Assembly: GCF_024679245.1 (NCBI RefSeq)
Contig: NC_090184.1
Location: forward strand, 12,847,233 to 12,911,232
Origin: Pseudorasbora parva
Taxonomy: Eukaryota > Chordata > Actinopteri > Cypriniformes > Gobionidae
DNA length: 64,000 nucleotides
Direction: 5' to 3'
Part shown: positions 31,849 to 46,800 of the stretch, piece by piece
How positions within the stretch are numbered: position 1 is the stretch's first letter
How the letters are laid out: each line of letters begins with the position of its first letter
Notes under the pieces: generated by a model
What the model was told of the DNA's origin: nothing
The model's input: the letters and a program-made list of their open reading frames with translations, nothing else
Databases searched by the model: none
Program-made: the position numbers and the translations under genes

Positions 31849-34800
31849 CTGTGGACAGCGGACAGAGGATAGGTGAGGGTCAGAAATAAACTCTCTAAAA
31901 ACTAGATTTACGAGCATATCATGCTTTCAAAATGTAGCTGGCTGTGTACTACATAACAAATCAGCCACTTATGAGGATCCAAAATGAATGTTGCTTTAAA
32001 AGACAGCCTTCTAAGTAGGCAGTAGGCATGGTTTGGAATGCATTACATTTGCATTCAAAAGTTTGGGGTCACTCTTTGACCCCAAACTTTTTTTATTTTA
32101 AAAATCAGTTTTTTTTTATTGTGAAATATTATTACAAAATAAAAGTATTATTTTCTATTTTAATACATTTTACAAAATCATTTAATTCTGTGATGGCAAA
32201 GATTAATTTTTTAGAAGGCATTACTAATATGATTTGTTTCTCAAGAAAAAAAATATTATGACTATTGTTGAAAACAGTTGTGCTGCTTAATATTTTTAAT
32301 ATTAATATATAATATATTAATATTTTTCTTTAATGAATAGAAATGTCAAGACTCCCATCCAGATATTCCCATATTTGAAATATAAATCTTTACTCTCAAT
32401 TTAATGCATCCTTACTGAATAAATAAGCATTCATTTCTTATATATATATTTTTTTTACCTGAACCTGAAATTTTGAAGGTATTGTATATTATTACCGTGT
32501 AAATGGTGGCGGTGGCGGTCTGGTGGTGTAAGATGGCACAGAGGCGGATTTATTAGTCCGAACCACCTGCAAAAAGACAGAAACTCCTGTTAAGAGTGCA
32601 CAAACATATGCATGATGGGTAACTTATACAATAGAATAAATCACTTAAACTAAGTAGGATGTAAATGAATCTGACATAAACATCAGTCAGTTAAGCCTGA
32701 GTTCAGAGAAAAAATAGCTAAACACCTAAAATCACAAAACAGAATAATAATAAAAAAAGCATAAATGCATAATTTAATTACCATATATATGTATAATAAA
32801 ATGTACCCTTTTAACTAATATAAATTTAACATTATTAAAGACAAGTTACAGTACTTTTCAGGCAGAGACATTAAAGAAAATATTAAATTGTAAAGTAACA
32901 TAATAGTTTTCACTGTATAAAGTAAACATGTATTAATCCCTATTAAAGTAACAAAAGTTTACTAGAATACTCGCTGAAGCAGACATTTTTTTGACATAAT
33001 TTTGTGTGATTTTGTCCGTTCAAACCCAACATGTGAAAGAGAGCTCAATTCAGTATTCACAAATTGAGTTCCCTCTTTTTGAGCTTAGTTATTTAAATCG
33101 ACAAGTCTTAAACTTGCTCGCCAACAGCAATTTTTTTTTCTTTGGTGAGTGTTAATTTTAACCTCTGTATGTGTATATACACCCAGGACAACACAAACAT
33201 CAAGGAAGAACCTGAAGAGACTGTTGTGTGTACTGGTCTTTGCACTTCCAAGAGACTGTGCCTCCTCTATTATATTATTATACTACTTATACTAGTATAT
33301 GTACTATTCAGTACTATATAGATATACTGGTATGTAATTGATATAATATAATTGTCTTGTACCTTTCTGCTTGGACTGTATCTGTATCATTTTATTTCCA
33401 TAAAAATATGGAAAGCAGACTGATTGCCAGCGCCTCAATTTACTTTATATTTGTTAATTTTGTTCCATTTAAAGCATTACTTTGCTTTTTCAGTAATTAC
33501 AAGTAAACATGCTGTGTTGTGACCTGAAGGCACTAAAATGGCTAACAAACAGTTAAAATGATGGTGTTGAAGAAAGAAAAACCCATTTCCACAATGAAAA
33601 ACTTAATGCAAACTGACTTTATGCAACAACAAAAAAAAATGCAGAAGAACTAAAGAGAGAATAAATCTTGTTGAAGTATACATCAAACCAGGGTTAGAAG
33701 ATGTAAATCAAATATATTATTAATAATAATAATATCATTATAATGATTATGTAATGCATGTAAATAAATTAAATGATTATATAATTTTCTTAAATAATTT
33801 AATATTTTATTAAACAATAATAAAACATTATTTAAATTAATGTGCAAAATGGTTCTTAGCATATGGCTTGTGTCTTTTATAAAAAAAGACAAAGTGTAAG
33901 GAGAGAAAGAATTGTTAGGATCAATGCAGAGAAGCAGAAAGGGTACTGTAAAAGCAACAGCAGCAGAAATGCCCCACAGTATAAATGCAATAAAAACCTT
34001 CTTATATAAACAGTGTGCAGTTATTTACCTCCTCTGGTGGCAATAACTGAACCTGGTGCTTTATCATAAAAGAGAAAAAAAGAGGAGCCTGGTCATTATA
34101 TTTATATCAGCAGACTATTGTTTACAAATGAGATGTAACATTTGATGACTTAGACAGACGATTACTCATGAATTTGTTCTTTCAACTTGTTTTAACTTCC
34201 CATGAATTGTCCTTTTCAGCTGGAAAGAACTGGAAATGTATTGTTTAACTGGGAATGATTCAAACATGGTTTCCCTCTTCAAACATTAATTAATTGATTT
34301 ACTAAATAGTTAAGTTTCTGTTGCATTGTCAATCCCTAAGGCATTAAAGTGGGCATTTGTACAGTTGTGTTATGCTCAGGCAGATATACTGGAAAAAAAA
34401 TCTAAAATCTAAAGGATCAGTACCACATGTTAATTACACTTGTTAGATTCATGTTAACACTACATTTTGTAAGTTAAACATTGGCAGAGTGGTTGTCAGT
34501 AAACAGTAGCGTTTGTATAATTACTCACTCACCCCATCCTTTACTATACTGTTGGGGTTTGCCCGCTGGGACACAGTAGCCTGCGGTCTGCTATTAGCTC
34601 TGAGGAAACAACCAAAGAATGCTGATAATGTTAACATCTAAGTTATATTGATAACACACTAACCTTTTACTTGTTCAATACGTTTCACCCCCCCCCCCCC
34701 CAAAAAAAAACAACAACAAAAAAACAACAACAACAACATCAACAACAAAACAATTATACTTTTTTAAAAGTTTCTCATTTTCTTTTGGAGGTCTCCTACA

Positions 34801-37800
34801 ATAGGCTTACATGCATTCAAGGTAAAAAAAAACAAACAAAAAAACACACTTTGAACCTAATTTAATGATCTAAGTAATAATAATAATAATGCGTTCGATT
34901 TATATAGCGCTTTTCAAGGCACTCAAAGCGCTTTACATAGAAGGGGGGAATCTCCACAACCACCACTTACCGAATCCAATTTTGCTAGTTTAACAACGAG
35001 AAAAATGGTCAACGCACCAGGCACATGGTCAAAAAGAGTTGTCCCTATTCTCTTAATGGTCATGGGTGTGTTTTAGGCATAACGTGCAATAAACCAATCA
35101 GAGTCTCATCTCCCATTCCCTTTAAAAGCTACTTGCGCTTGCACCATGGTGGATTCGCTATTTTTATGGTGGAATATAGACATCCTCAACTAGTCAGTTT
35201 AAATACATGTGTGTATTGCCACGATTGGTTAAATAAGTAGACAATTTATTTCGTCATTATTGCGAATAGGTCATTTTGATACATGCAATGACTTGCTTGC
35301 CATTATACATGTAGGCATTATTATCTTTATATACACAATAATAATATTTTACATTGTAAATTGTGTATTAAATATTATTTTTAATATTTGGCATGTTTGT
35401 GTGTGTAATATGTGTGTTTACGTTGTGTACCTGCATTTTACTAATGCGGAGAGTGTATGATAGGGCCCTATACATTTTCTCATAATATATATTGTACCAT
35501 CACCTGTTTTCGCTCGTTATTTATCCTTAAAACGTGTTTTTTCTTTGGGGTTTGCGTTGATAACGAGCCTCCACTAGCAGTCATTCTTGTAGTTGCCAGA
35601 TGCATGATGAAATAGATGAGCCCTGAATATGAACGCAATGCATAATTAAGTATTTTCCTCCCATTAAGAAATCGCTTAAAGGGTTACTTCAGCGATTAGC
35701 ATATGGCTTTGTATCAGTAGAAACCCTGGAGTATATTTGCATGATTTTGCTCCCCCATTAGCCTGACAAGACAGACCCACATCAAGATGTGTGGTCTGGA
35801 AACTCACCATTGACAGGGCTCAATCTGAGGGGCGGGATAAACGGTTGTCTTTCAAACTCCCTCTGCACGGTGTGCACGCAATTGGATATCGCTACAACCA
35901 ACCAGAGCAACGAAGGTGAAACAGAGCTCGTTGACAGAATAAACTTTCACCGTATCTGGTCGGCAAAACTCAGAACACATCCTCCCTTCTTAAGAATGAC
36001 TTTAGTGCCGTTCTTTGTACTTTTCTCAGAGAAAAGCTTAACTCCAAGTCTTCCAGAGTCACGGTCAAAGATGATTTGAAAGACCGCCGTTCGTCAGTTT
36101 TTGTGTTTACTAGAAGCACGCAAGCGCAACTCTGCCGTCATTATGTTAAGCCCCGCCCACCGACTCTATACACGATGTGATTGGCCCGACCAGAGTTTGG
36201 CGTTTACAGCTCAGAAGTGTATTGAGAGTCGCTAGACGACACTCGCAGCAAATTAGATTTGCTGCCGCTAGGGTGCGTCTAGATTTCTAGGCTACTCCCC
36301 CTCCTCATATCCCCCTTATATCCTATTCCAAAGGAATTAACTGAAAACGCACCAGACTGAACACGCGCTGTGAATCTATCCCGCGAGTGTGGTCGCGTTT
36401 ACCTCAGCTCTCATGACAAGAGCTCATCACGATGTATGTAATTTGATTCCTGCAGTTTGCGCTGTGACACACTCCCTCAGCGGCTAAATCACATATTGAA
36501 CAGACACGTTCAGTTTTTAATTGTAGTCTCTGTTCTCTAACTGAACTGATTTTATGAAAATGAACGGTTGCGGTGGGAAAGTGAAAGTGATCCAGTCAAA
36601 GTAATTCAGTAGCAGTGGCTTTGGGAGTGGCCTTGTAGGGCAGCGAAGCATTCTGGGAATTGTTGTCTTTCATCCCCATGAGAGAAAAAAACATTTTCTG
36701 TCTTTTCTCAGTCTAGAAAGCACCAAATAAAAAAAAAAATATTTCACATTTCTACTACATTAATGACCCAGTTTAAATACAGATTAATCTTCCCAGCGCT
36801 GAAGTACCCCTTTAACGTGGCTTAATTTAGGCTACAGTGACATTAAAAGATCAAACTCAGTAAACAATAAATACTAATAAAGCATACTATACGGAAAAAT
36901 TGGTTTGTGCAGAATATTTTCATTTAATATCACTATTAGGCTACATTAAGTGACATAAGCCTTTTTTTTAATAATGTTTTAATGGAGAGAAAACACTTAA
37001 CGTGTAATTAAACACGTTGTGTTCATATTCTGGGCACAACTGTTTTGCTGTACAGAAGCCTATGTTTTATTATGATTTTTACAGAGTTAGGTCTTTTAAT
37101 ATCACTGTCAGTGCATTAAGCCACATTAAGCAATTTTCACTTTAAGCGTTTTAGAATGTCCCTAGCCACAGACATTCTTTTTTACATCATCATTCTTTGC
37201 TTTAAGAATTTGCTGGGCAATCTGAATCTGTGGTTTGTCTCAATCGCAAATGTATTGTGTTGCTTTACAAATCTAATGTGATACAGATTACAAAGTGCTC
37301 AACAAAACCATGTGTTTTGTATTGATTTACCATCTAACGAAGTTATCATAGTTGGTTAAATGAAGTCAGTGTGCCACCTACAGGCCTTTTGGATGTAGTG
37401 TAGGTTGGTAAACAGCATGTAAAATGGCCATAACTATATTACCCCTTTTGACAGAATAATCGTGATTATGATTTTGAACAAAATAATCATGATTATCATT
37501 TTAACCATTATTGTGCAGCCCTTACAGGCAGTAACTGACAACTTGTTTCAGGCAGTTCAGAATCAGTTCTTTCTTTGAGAGACAATAATGACATTTACTG
37601 TGTACACATGAAAGTTAATAACTGAAAAAGCATAAGTATAATAGAGGCACTTTAAATATACATCACAATTTTGATAGCTGTTACACTGAGGCACAGCTGA
37701 ATTATTTATTTAGCTATTTACCTTGTTGCTAAGTTGATTATGCATGACAGATAGTTTCATAACAAATGATAGCCTTATAAAACCAGGAAACAAAATTTAA

Positions 37801-40800
37801 TCTTAAAAGAAAATAATAATTGTACATTTTGTAATTTAATTTAATTTCCAACTTATACATATACATTCATTTCAGAAATTCAACAGTTTATCACTTTAGT
37901 GTTGATGATATCATAACAGTGCAGTGAAAGGTTGAGTATTTGTCACTCTTTATACTCACTCATAACCCTGAGAGCGTTTTTTTCTGAGAAAGCGTTGCTT
38001 CAGCTCATTCCTCTTGAAGAACACGTATAAACCCAATGCCAAAAGAGGAAGAACAAGGAAAAAGAACACAAGAAGACCATCCCTTGTGGAAGTATCTTTA
38101 TCTGAGTGAAAGTCAAAGTGAGAGTGAAAATTAAATTTGAGGTATTCACTAGGGCTATCAAAATTGAATACTTACAGATTAATTACAGAAAATTGTGATT
38201 AAATCTTTTTTTTTTTTCTTTTTTTTTTAAATCAATCAACAACACTAGTAATCACATTTATAGATGAAGTGTTAAAAGTGATGATAATCCTTTCTTAAGC
38301 TCTAGCTGTGCTATTGTTAAGTAGTCTTACCGTCCCAGGTGGGGCCACTTTCGATGCTTCCTCCATAACCAGAGGCCTCACAGAATGGAGGAGCCCAGCC
38401 GTAGTCACAGTGGCAGCTTTTATTGCTGTTACACACCTGAAAGTAGTCAAGCACACAAACACACACAGCAAGCATTTAATTTAAATATGTAGAACTCTAG
38501 GTATTTAGGATTTAAAAACAGGTGTATAGATAGACCTTGAATTTAATAGTTGAGTTAAAATGATGTATATGTAGGTGTATGTAAAATTATGGCATTGATT
38601 TGTGGGTAGTGTATGCATATGTACCCCATGGCCATGGCATTTCTTTTCAACGTCACAGTCATAATTCAGCACATCTGCACTTCTGCACTCAAAGTTCAGA
38701 CAAACCTGCAATACAAAAAAAAAAAGGATAGTCAAAAACATACAGTGTGTGGGTGAAATCATGAAACTAAGTTTTGTCATGAAAAAAAACAAAAAAGTCT
38801 AAACAATCATGTTCTCAATCAGCCTTCAAGTAGATTCTTTAAAATGTTTTTGGATAGTTTACCCAAATATCAAAACACACCCTCAAGTTGTTCCAAAAAT
38901 GTATGAATTTCTATCTTTTGCTGAACACAAGATATGTATGTTACAATGCCAGTAACCAAAGAGTTGATGGGACCCCATTGAGTTTCATAGTATTTTTTCC
39001 CCCATACTATGGAAGTCAATGGGGTCCATCCACAGTTTGGTTACCCATATTCTTCTTTTGTGTTCAGCAGAAAAGAAAGAAATTCATACAGGTTTAGAAC
39101 AACTTGATGGCATGTAAATGATTGTATCCTGTGTCCCTCCTGTTTCAGAATACCCCAGTGCAAGCCTTAGAGGAGGATTATTATCTCCGAAAACCAAACT
39201 CTGGTAGGCTAATGAGGCATTATCAATAAGAGGCGAGACCCTTGTTGACAGACCTCAGCGAGGACTCCCGGGAGAAGAGCGATCGGTGGAAACACATACA
39301 GGCGCATTCTGAGCCATGTTTGCACCATGACATCCAGACTCGGGGCTGGGTGACTCAGAGAGAAGTAGAGGGGACATTGCAGGGTCTCTTGAGAAGTGGA
39401 GAGGTCCAAAAATCTTTCCCAAATCTGTTTGAGTATCTCAGGGTGGAGTTTCCATTTCCCATGTTGTCACAGTTTGTCTGGATAATAAATCTGCTCCCAC
39501 ATTCAAATGCCCAGGGATGTAAATCACCCTGAGGGACCGGAGAACCTGCTGCACTAGCCTGTTCAGACGGCGCAAATACAGTCCTCTACCTGCATTAGGA
39601 CATGGTAGCCCCATAACTGCTGGAGCCATCATTTCGAGGGAATTAATATGACAGTCGAGATAATGGTCTCTCCAGATCTCTTGGGCTTGGGATCCAGCCC
39701 GTACGGGAAGCGCTTGTTGTTAGCATCTTGGAACAACAACACTACTCACCCAGAGTGCAAACCAAGGTGAGGTTCATTGAACAGCCGATTGTGTAGTCTG
39801 CTTTGATGCCCGGGATATAAATCTGTGGCTCTGCATAATTCTGAGAAAGCTTCTTTGTCAATGCTCCTGCACGTACTTTGATCTTTCAGCAGACTGTAAC
39901 ACCGCTATGGTGTGCAAAGCAGCACCATCCTGATCCGATGATTGAAATGAGTGGATGTTATTCTGCACAGCTTTGTGGGCAGCGTAAGCTTTTTTTAATG
40001 ACGATGCGCTCCCAGGGGAGAGATACTGAGTGTCTCTTCAGTTTGAGGCAATATCGTATAATCACGTGCCTTCGCACACACGATAGCTTACTATTACGAC
40101 GTTCGAGAACACAAAGACACGTGATTGCATATGGTTTTCCCCATTAACGAGTTAACTCTTTAAAGGTATTCAAAGAAGAAGGAGAGACTGTTGCTCAGAA
40201 ACAGAAACCCTGAGAATGTGTGCACATACATGAAAGTTGTTAAACTATTCAACAAACATATTTTTGTTTGCATAATTTAAGCAGGAACTTTGTATGTTCA
40301 AAGTTTCTTTTCTTTACCTTATTTTCTCCACACTTAGTGCCCTCGTTGACCATGCCGGGATCAGGTACATCAGAGCCCAGCAGGAAGTCCACGCCCCAGC
40401 AAGTAGTGCCAGCGATGGGGGTCTGGATGATTGATGGCTTGATGCCAAATATGACTGATGACTGAACGTTCTCACATTGTAGCTTCCCGCACATGGCGTT
40501 CCTTAAAAAATTAAAGCGTGTGTGTTCTTATGAAAAACCAGAATTTGAATTTCTGAATGTGAATTTGGATTGAATTGTATCTAGCTGTGCTGTACCTGCT
40601 TTCACACTTCTTAAATCCACTGGAATGGTAGCCACAGTTTCCAAAACGATCACCTTTCGAGTTCACATCCTTAAAACACAGCTCAGGAGCAGCTTTAGCC
40701 TCTACACGAAAGCAAAGATAGATTGATTACATTTACAGAACATCTCCTATTGTTCTATTTTCTAAATCTTTTTTCCCGCTATTTAGTTTCACTGAGTATA

Positions 40801-43800
40801 GCTATTTATCATCATTCAGATGCATTTTAATTTTAGTAAATTTTTTTCCCTGTTTTAAATAGGGCTGTCAACGTTAAAGGGGACATATGAAAATCTTTTC
40901 CGTGCTATAATTGGGTCCTCGTTGCATCTACCAACCCAGAAAATGTGAAAAAGACAACCTAGTTACTTTGTTTTGGTAAGCCTTTCAATGCAAGCATGTG
41001 AAAAAACGAGCCACTCAGATTTCTCCCCCTTCTTATTTAGGAAGATCTTATTAATATTAATATTACCGCACCTTATTCTGCATGTTTCCATGCACGGCAC
41101 CGCTATTTTGTTTTCAAAAGCGACAACGGTGAACAAGACCTTTGTATAAATTTGACAGTTTAAACAAAAAAAAAGTGAAAGAAGACGACGTCTGACAGCC
41201 AGTTGTCTGTGTGTGTGTGTGTGTGCTCAATACACAGCAGAAATTGTTTTTTTTAAACTGCCAGCTGATTGCGGTACTCTTATGTGCTCAGAAAACGACC
41301 CTTTAGAAGTTTAAACTAATATAGCTTTAAAACCTGTTGAAATGTAATGATGAAAGAAGAACTGTCCTATCTGTGAAAGAGATATCGCAATATATAGATG
41401 ACAATCCAAACCAAGCAGATGTCTTGTTAGTATCTGGCAGATAATTCGATTGATGCAGGAACTGGTTGGAGGGGCAGCTCATTTGCATTTAAAAGCACAT
41501 GTACAAAAACAGACTGTTCTTTATTGTAGTCAGAAATGGGTATTTAAAACATGGATTGCACAGAATGCACACATGTAACAACACAACAAGAAGCATACAA
41601 AATTGCATCCCACTGAAGCGAGGCAGGGTCCCTGGTCAGTACCTTCAGGGAAAACTACGTCACTGCCGGAAGAGGTGCTAGTGAGGCCAGCAGGGGGTGC
41701 TAATACTGAGGTCTGTGTGGGTCCAAAAAACTCTAGTATAGTGATAGGGACACTATACTCTTAATAAGCACCGTCCCTTGGATGAGACGTTAAACCAAGG
41801 CCCTGACTCTCTGTTTACGACCAGATCATTTTAAGCCAATAAACTCCAGGAAAGTTTTCAGTACAATTATTCAGTAAGCAAATGCTTTCAAACAATCAGT
41901 CCAAAACAGCACTAATGTTAAGAAAACCAGGTTTATCATAGATGTGTGAGAGAACAGTGGCTTATGGCCAGTTTTCAGTTAAATATTAATTTCAGTGTCT
42001 GTTTAGCCTTAAAACACAAGCTCTGTCAAATTCTGACATTGTTTCTGAGGAGCGCGAGCCCTTTTACGCATTGCACTGTGTGGCCAGATGACATACAAAC
42101 AAAATAATTTCTCGGCTGGATAAAGCAACCAGCTTCTCGCTAGTAAACTTTGCAATCAAGGTAAAACAAGTGCTTACAGTAAGCACTCATGAGTCTGTTA
42201 CATTGATGTTTATTTCATAGAAAAGAATGCGCTTGTAAGGGGCACCAACGAGTCTTTTGCAATAGACTAAATGTTATACTGCTCTTCTGTAGGTTAGATA
42301 TCCATCTTCTCTTATATGCGTTTCAAATTGCCCAGAATATATAAGAGGATCAATCGGGAAGTATGAAAGCTATTTGGAATGTACACTTTCTAACACTTCG
42401 ATATAACATTGGTTATTACCAAACAATTACATTAATGAGTTAATCAACTTGGGTTAAAGTCCTCATGAAATCAAAATTGACCCCATTCAATACACCACAG
42501 CACTGAAGAAAACTCACTTGCTGCTTCCGGTTCACTGGAACATTAATTTTAAATACTATATATGACATTAGTTTATGATCAGCTGACTGACCATTTTGAA
42601 ATTTGGTTTTGTATGCTTCAATCAGGGCAAAAAAGGAGTAGGAGATACAAGCCAAAAATTTATATCAGATTTGTTTTTTGTTTTATCAATATTCGATTAA
42701 AAAAAATCTTAATTCTTATTTTATCTAAGTACAAAATCGTGTACTCACTTGTGCCAAATATGGCCTGACACTGGGTGTCATAGTGCTGGCACTGGCCGTT
42801 GTAGCAGTAAGCCTCGTCTTGTTTGCAGGGATGGCCGTTTTGTTTGAAGAAGTCGTTTTGACAGAGGGCAGATGTGCCATTACAATACTCTGGCAAATCA
42901 CATTCATCAGTGCTGCTTCTGCACACAGTGCCACCAGGTAAAAACTGACAGAGAGAGAAGATTTCAGCAGAGCATGTGAGCAAAAAGTAACCACTTGTCA
43001 AATGGCATATACATGTATATATTAGCTCTGTTCTAGTAAGCAGCTTGGTGGCATGAAAAGTTTGATACTTTGGTGTAGAAAAAATATATGACCAAACTAG
43101 CCAAATATTAACCTAAACTAAGGACAATATTGCCTTACAATTTGGTATCTTATAAAGTAGCATGGCAGTATTATTTTAGTATAATTTTATATACTATTAT
43201 AGTATTTATCATACTATTATATTATTTATCAGGATTTATCTTTATTTTAAATAAGCTTTTATTTTTTTATTTTATAAATGTTACTATAGCAACCTTCATT
43301 TTAGTTAGTTTCCAAGGCAATTTTTTTGTTTTACTTTAATTTTTTCATTAAAATGTGTATTTTTTTTAATCTCTATTTTAAATTTTAAAAATGTTTTAAT
43401 ATAATTTAAGTTAACAATAACAATAACGTTGCATCTCACTAAGCTTTGGAGCAGAGCTATTGTTAGAAAAGGTGTAATTACCCTGCAATTCTTGCAGCAG
43501 ACCCCATACGCACACTGAGCACCTGATCTCAGCTTACATGTTTTTGGTTCACAGCACGGGTCCTTCTCACACTCCTGAAACAACAAACAACATTCAGTTA
43601 TCAAAATTCTTCATTAGGGATGCTACAAACTAAACTCAGCTAAAAAAAGAAACGTCCCTTTTTTTGGATACTGTATTTTAAATATAATTTTGTCAAAATC
43701 CAAATAAGCTTTACAGGATAGTTTTAAACCAGAGCGAGTGCGAGTGAAATTGAGCAGTGCAATGCGCTATGCCAGTGTGTATACTCCACCATGTACCGTC

Positions 43801-46800
43801 ATGTTCACCAGTAAAGTTCACTCATATCCTGCGCAAACATGAAATTTCTCTGTACAATACATCTTTCTGTTTGTAATAACAGTTATGATATTTGTGACTT
43901 TAATGCCTAATCTTCAACCCTGGTCCTGGGGACCCAGTGTCCCAGCAAAGCGCTTTACATGTCGCCTCACATTCACCCATTCATACACGACGGCGATGTC
44001 AACCATGCAAGGCACCATCCAGCTTCTGGGGAGCAGCTGGGGTTAGGTGTCTTGCTCACGGACACCTCAACACTTGGTCAGATGGAACTGGGGATTGAAC
44101 CACCAACCTTCTGGTCCTACATGAGTCACTGAGCCAATGCCGGCCCTACTAGATATAGACTTCTATGGCAACCAAAATGTTGACAGTCCAAATCAATGCA
44201 GTTTCAAAAGAGCTTTAAAGACTCAATCCCAGACGAGGAATAGGGTCTTATCTAGTGAAACCATCGACCATTAAAAAATAAAAAATAAAAAACATGTATA
44301 TACTTTTTAACTTAAATTGCTCAGTGGCTTGACACTGATTGCGCAATCACGCTGGAAGAGTCACGAAAGACGTAAGCGGAAGTACCGCCCCAAGCAAATG
44401 TGCGAGGACTAATACAAACAGCCTTTACCAAAAAACACTCCATCTTCTACTTCAAAATCATCCGACATTGTTGCTTTACCTTTTTTTGTGCTAAAGGACA
44501 TTTGTATTAGACTTTGCATGTACGCATTGTAAACACGGGGGCAGTACTTTCGCCTACGCCTAGTGTGACCTTTCCAGCGATTTTACAGTGCAAGATGAGC
44601 AATTTAGGTTAAAAGTATATACACTAAAAAAAAAAATCTCTCTAGATGAGACTATATTCCTCGTCTGGGTATCGTGCAGAGCCTCTGAAGCCCTTCGAAG
44701 CGCTTTAAAACTGCATTGATTAGGACCTTCAACATTTTTATTGACATTTCTCACCGCTGTCATTTAAGTTGTTTATTTTGTCATTGAGAGGAAAGACATT
44801 ACAAAAGGCATTCTGGGTTGAGTGAGCAGCCCTGAGTGGACTGAGCTTGCATTCTCTGGTTAAAGAGAACTTACAATGAATCATAAACCATGAATCATTG
44901 TACCAGTGGAACATTTCTTAAAACACTAACAATTTACAGACAGTAGACAATTAAGGTCAGTTACAATAAATTAGGATATTAAAGAGACCTTTCAACTAGG
45001 CCTGTCACGATAACAAATTTTGCTGGACGAGAAATTGCCCAAGAAATTATTGCGATAAACGATAAAATTGTCGTTCTGACACCATTTTTCATCTAAAATA
45101 ATGATAATGGCATAATAATGTAGGTAATTTTTTTCAAAGATCAATAAACTTTTATTTCTAAAGACTAACACTGAAATAGGAAAATATTTAAAATATCAAT
45201 TAATAAATCATTAATCAATAAATCTAAAAATAAAACCCACGGTTCGGTTCGGTTCTGTATGGTTCTTGTTTTTGTTTTTTTGTTTTAATCGTTAACACTC
45301 CAGAAATGTACTTTAGCATATGATATATAACTTAATTATCAACAATGGATACAGCATTCAAAAAAACGTTACATCTTGTAATCATGCTCAAACAACTTGA
45401 CTTGACCCTCTCTGAGGAAAGCTAGGTGAGATTTTGATACAGAAAGAGAGAAGACATTGATGACATGCTTTTCATTTATTTGGCAAAAAAGGAGAATGTG
45501 TATTGCTATTTCTACAGTAACTTATGTGCCTTTTTTAGCACACAAAGATTGAACTGAAGACTTGCATTTATCAAACTGCCGACTTCAGTGTAGCTTTGAG
45601 CCTCGTTTATAATCTGCGCGTCCGCACGAGCACGAGGGTGTGCACGGCAAAAATAACGTCAACGGGGAGTGCGCGAGACCCCATTTCGCTTGGGGCTGTG
45701 CGCGTCAAATTTTGTAACTTTGCGTGCAGCTCCGCAACCGAAGAATTAGGAGCTCCAGGAGAATCTGGCTGAACATGATGTCTCATAACACCAGCACCCA
45801 GTCTGCGCGTCGAGTACAAACATCTCCCCAAACGATCGGCACGCACGCGCAGTCAACGAGCGAGACGAGGAAAACAAACAAGAGTGCAAATGGAAATTTT
45901 CACAGCCGGAAAAATTATCAAGCTCATTTTTTTAATCGTGCGATTAATTGATTTATGGACTATCGCGACAGGCCTACTTTCAACTGACTGAAAAACACCA
46001 TAAGAAAGATGCCTAGTGTGCCTGCTCCCCTGAGTTAACATGTCATAGGCAAGCTGCAGAGAGGCATGGTGACTGTAGATGTGGCCAGAGCAATAAACTG
46101 CAATGTCAGTAATGCAAGACACCTAAGACCATGCTACAGGGAGACAGGAGGGACAGCTGATCGTTCTTACAGTGACTGCTACTTTTGATATTGACCCTCC
46201 CCCTTGTTAAGAGACTCATTATTCTAATTATGTTTATCAAATGTCTGTTTTTATGTTCATAAAAATATTTTAAGTTAAGACATTTGTTGGAAACAAAAGC
46301 AGTTGAAAAAAAGAGAACATTTCTTTTTGTTGCTGTGTTGCAACAGCAGAGTTGGTTACTAAATCAGTCAGCAATTACCACGTTCTTTAGAAACATGAAA
46401 ACAGGATTAGCTCTCTTCACCAAATAACTGATCTGGAAGACTCACTTCCTCTGATCCACAGTCACACTCTTCGCCCACATCCACCAGCTTGTTCCCACAG
46501 AAGGGGGCGCTGTATGCCTCGTCCGGCCGAGGTGTGTTCAGCAGGCAGCGACCACCTGAGTTCAAGATCATCTTCTCAAAGTCATCAGCACTACAGCTGC
46601 TAAAGTTACGAGAACCACTAAGGACAAAAAAAGGGGTCAAAACTAAAATCTCACCGCATTGAAATTTAAAAACCTGAAACTTACACAAAAAACACTCACG
46701 TTGCCCCTGAGTTCATAATGCAGTGCGTGACATCACATTTACAGTTTCGGCCATCATCATGGTTCATCCCAAGATTGTGACCCAGCTCATGAGCCACGAT

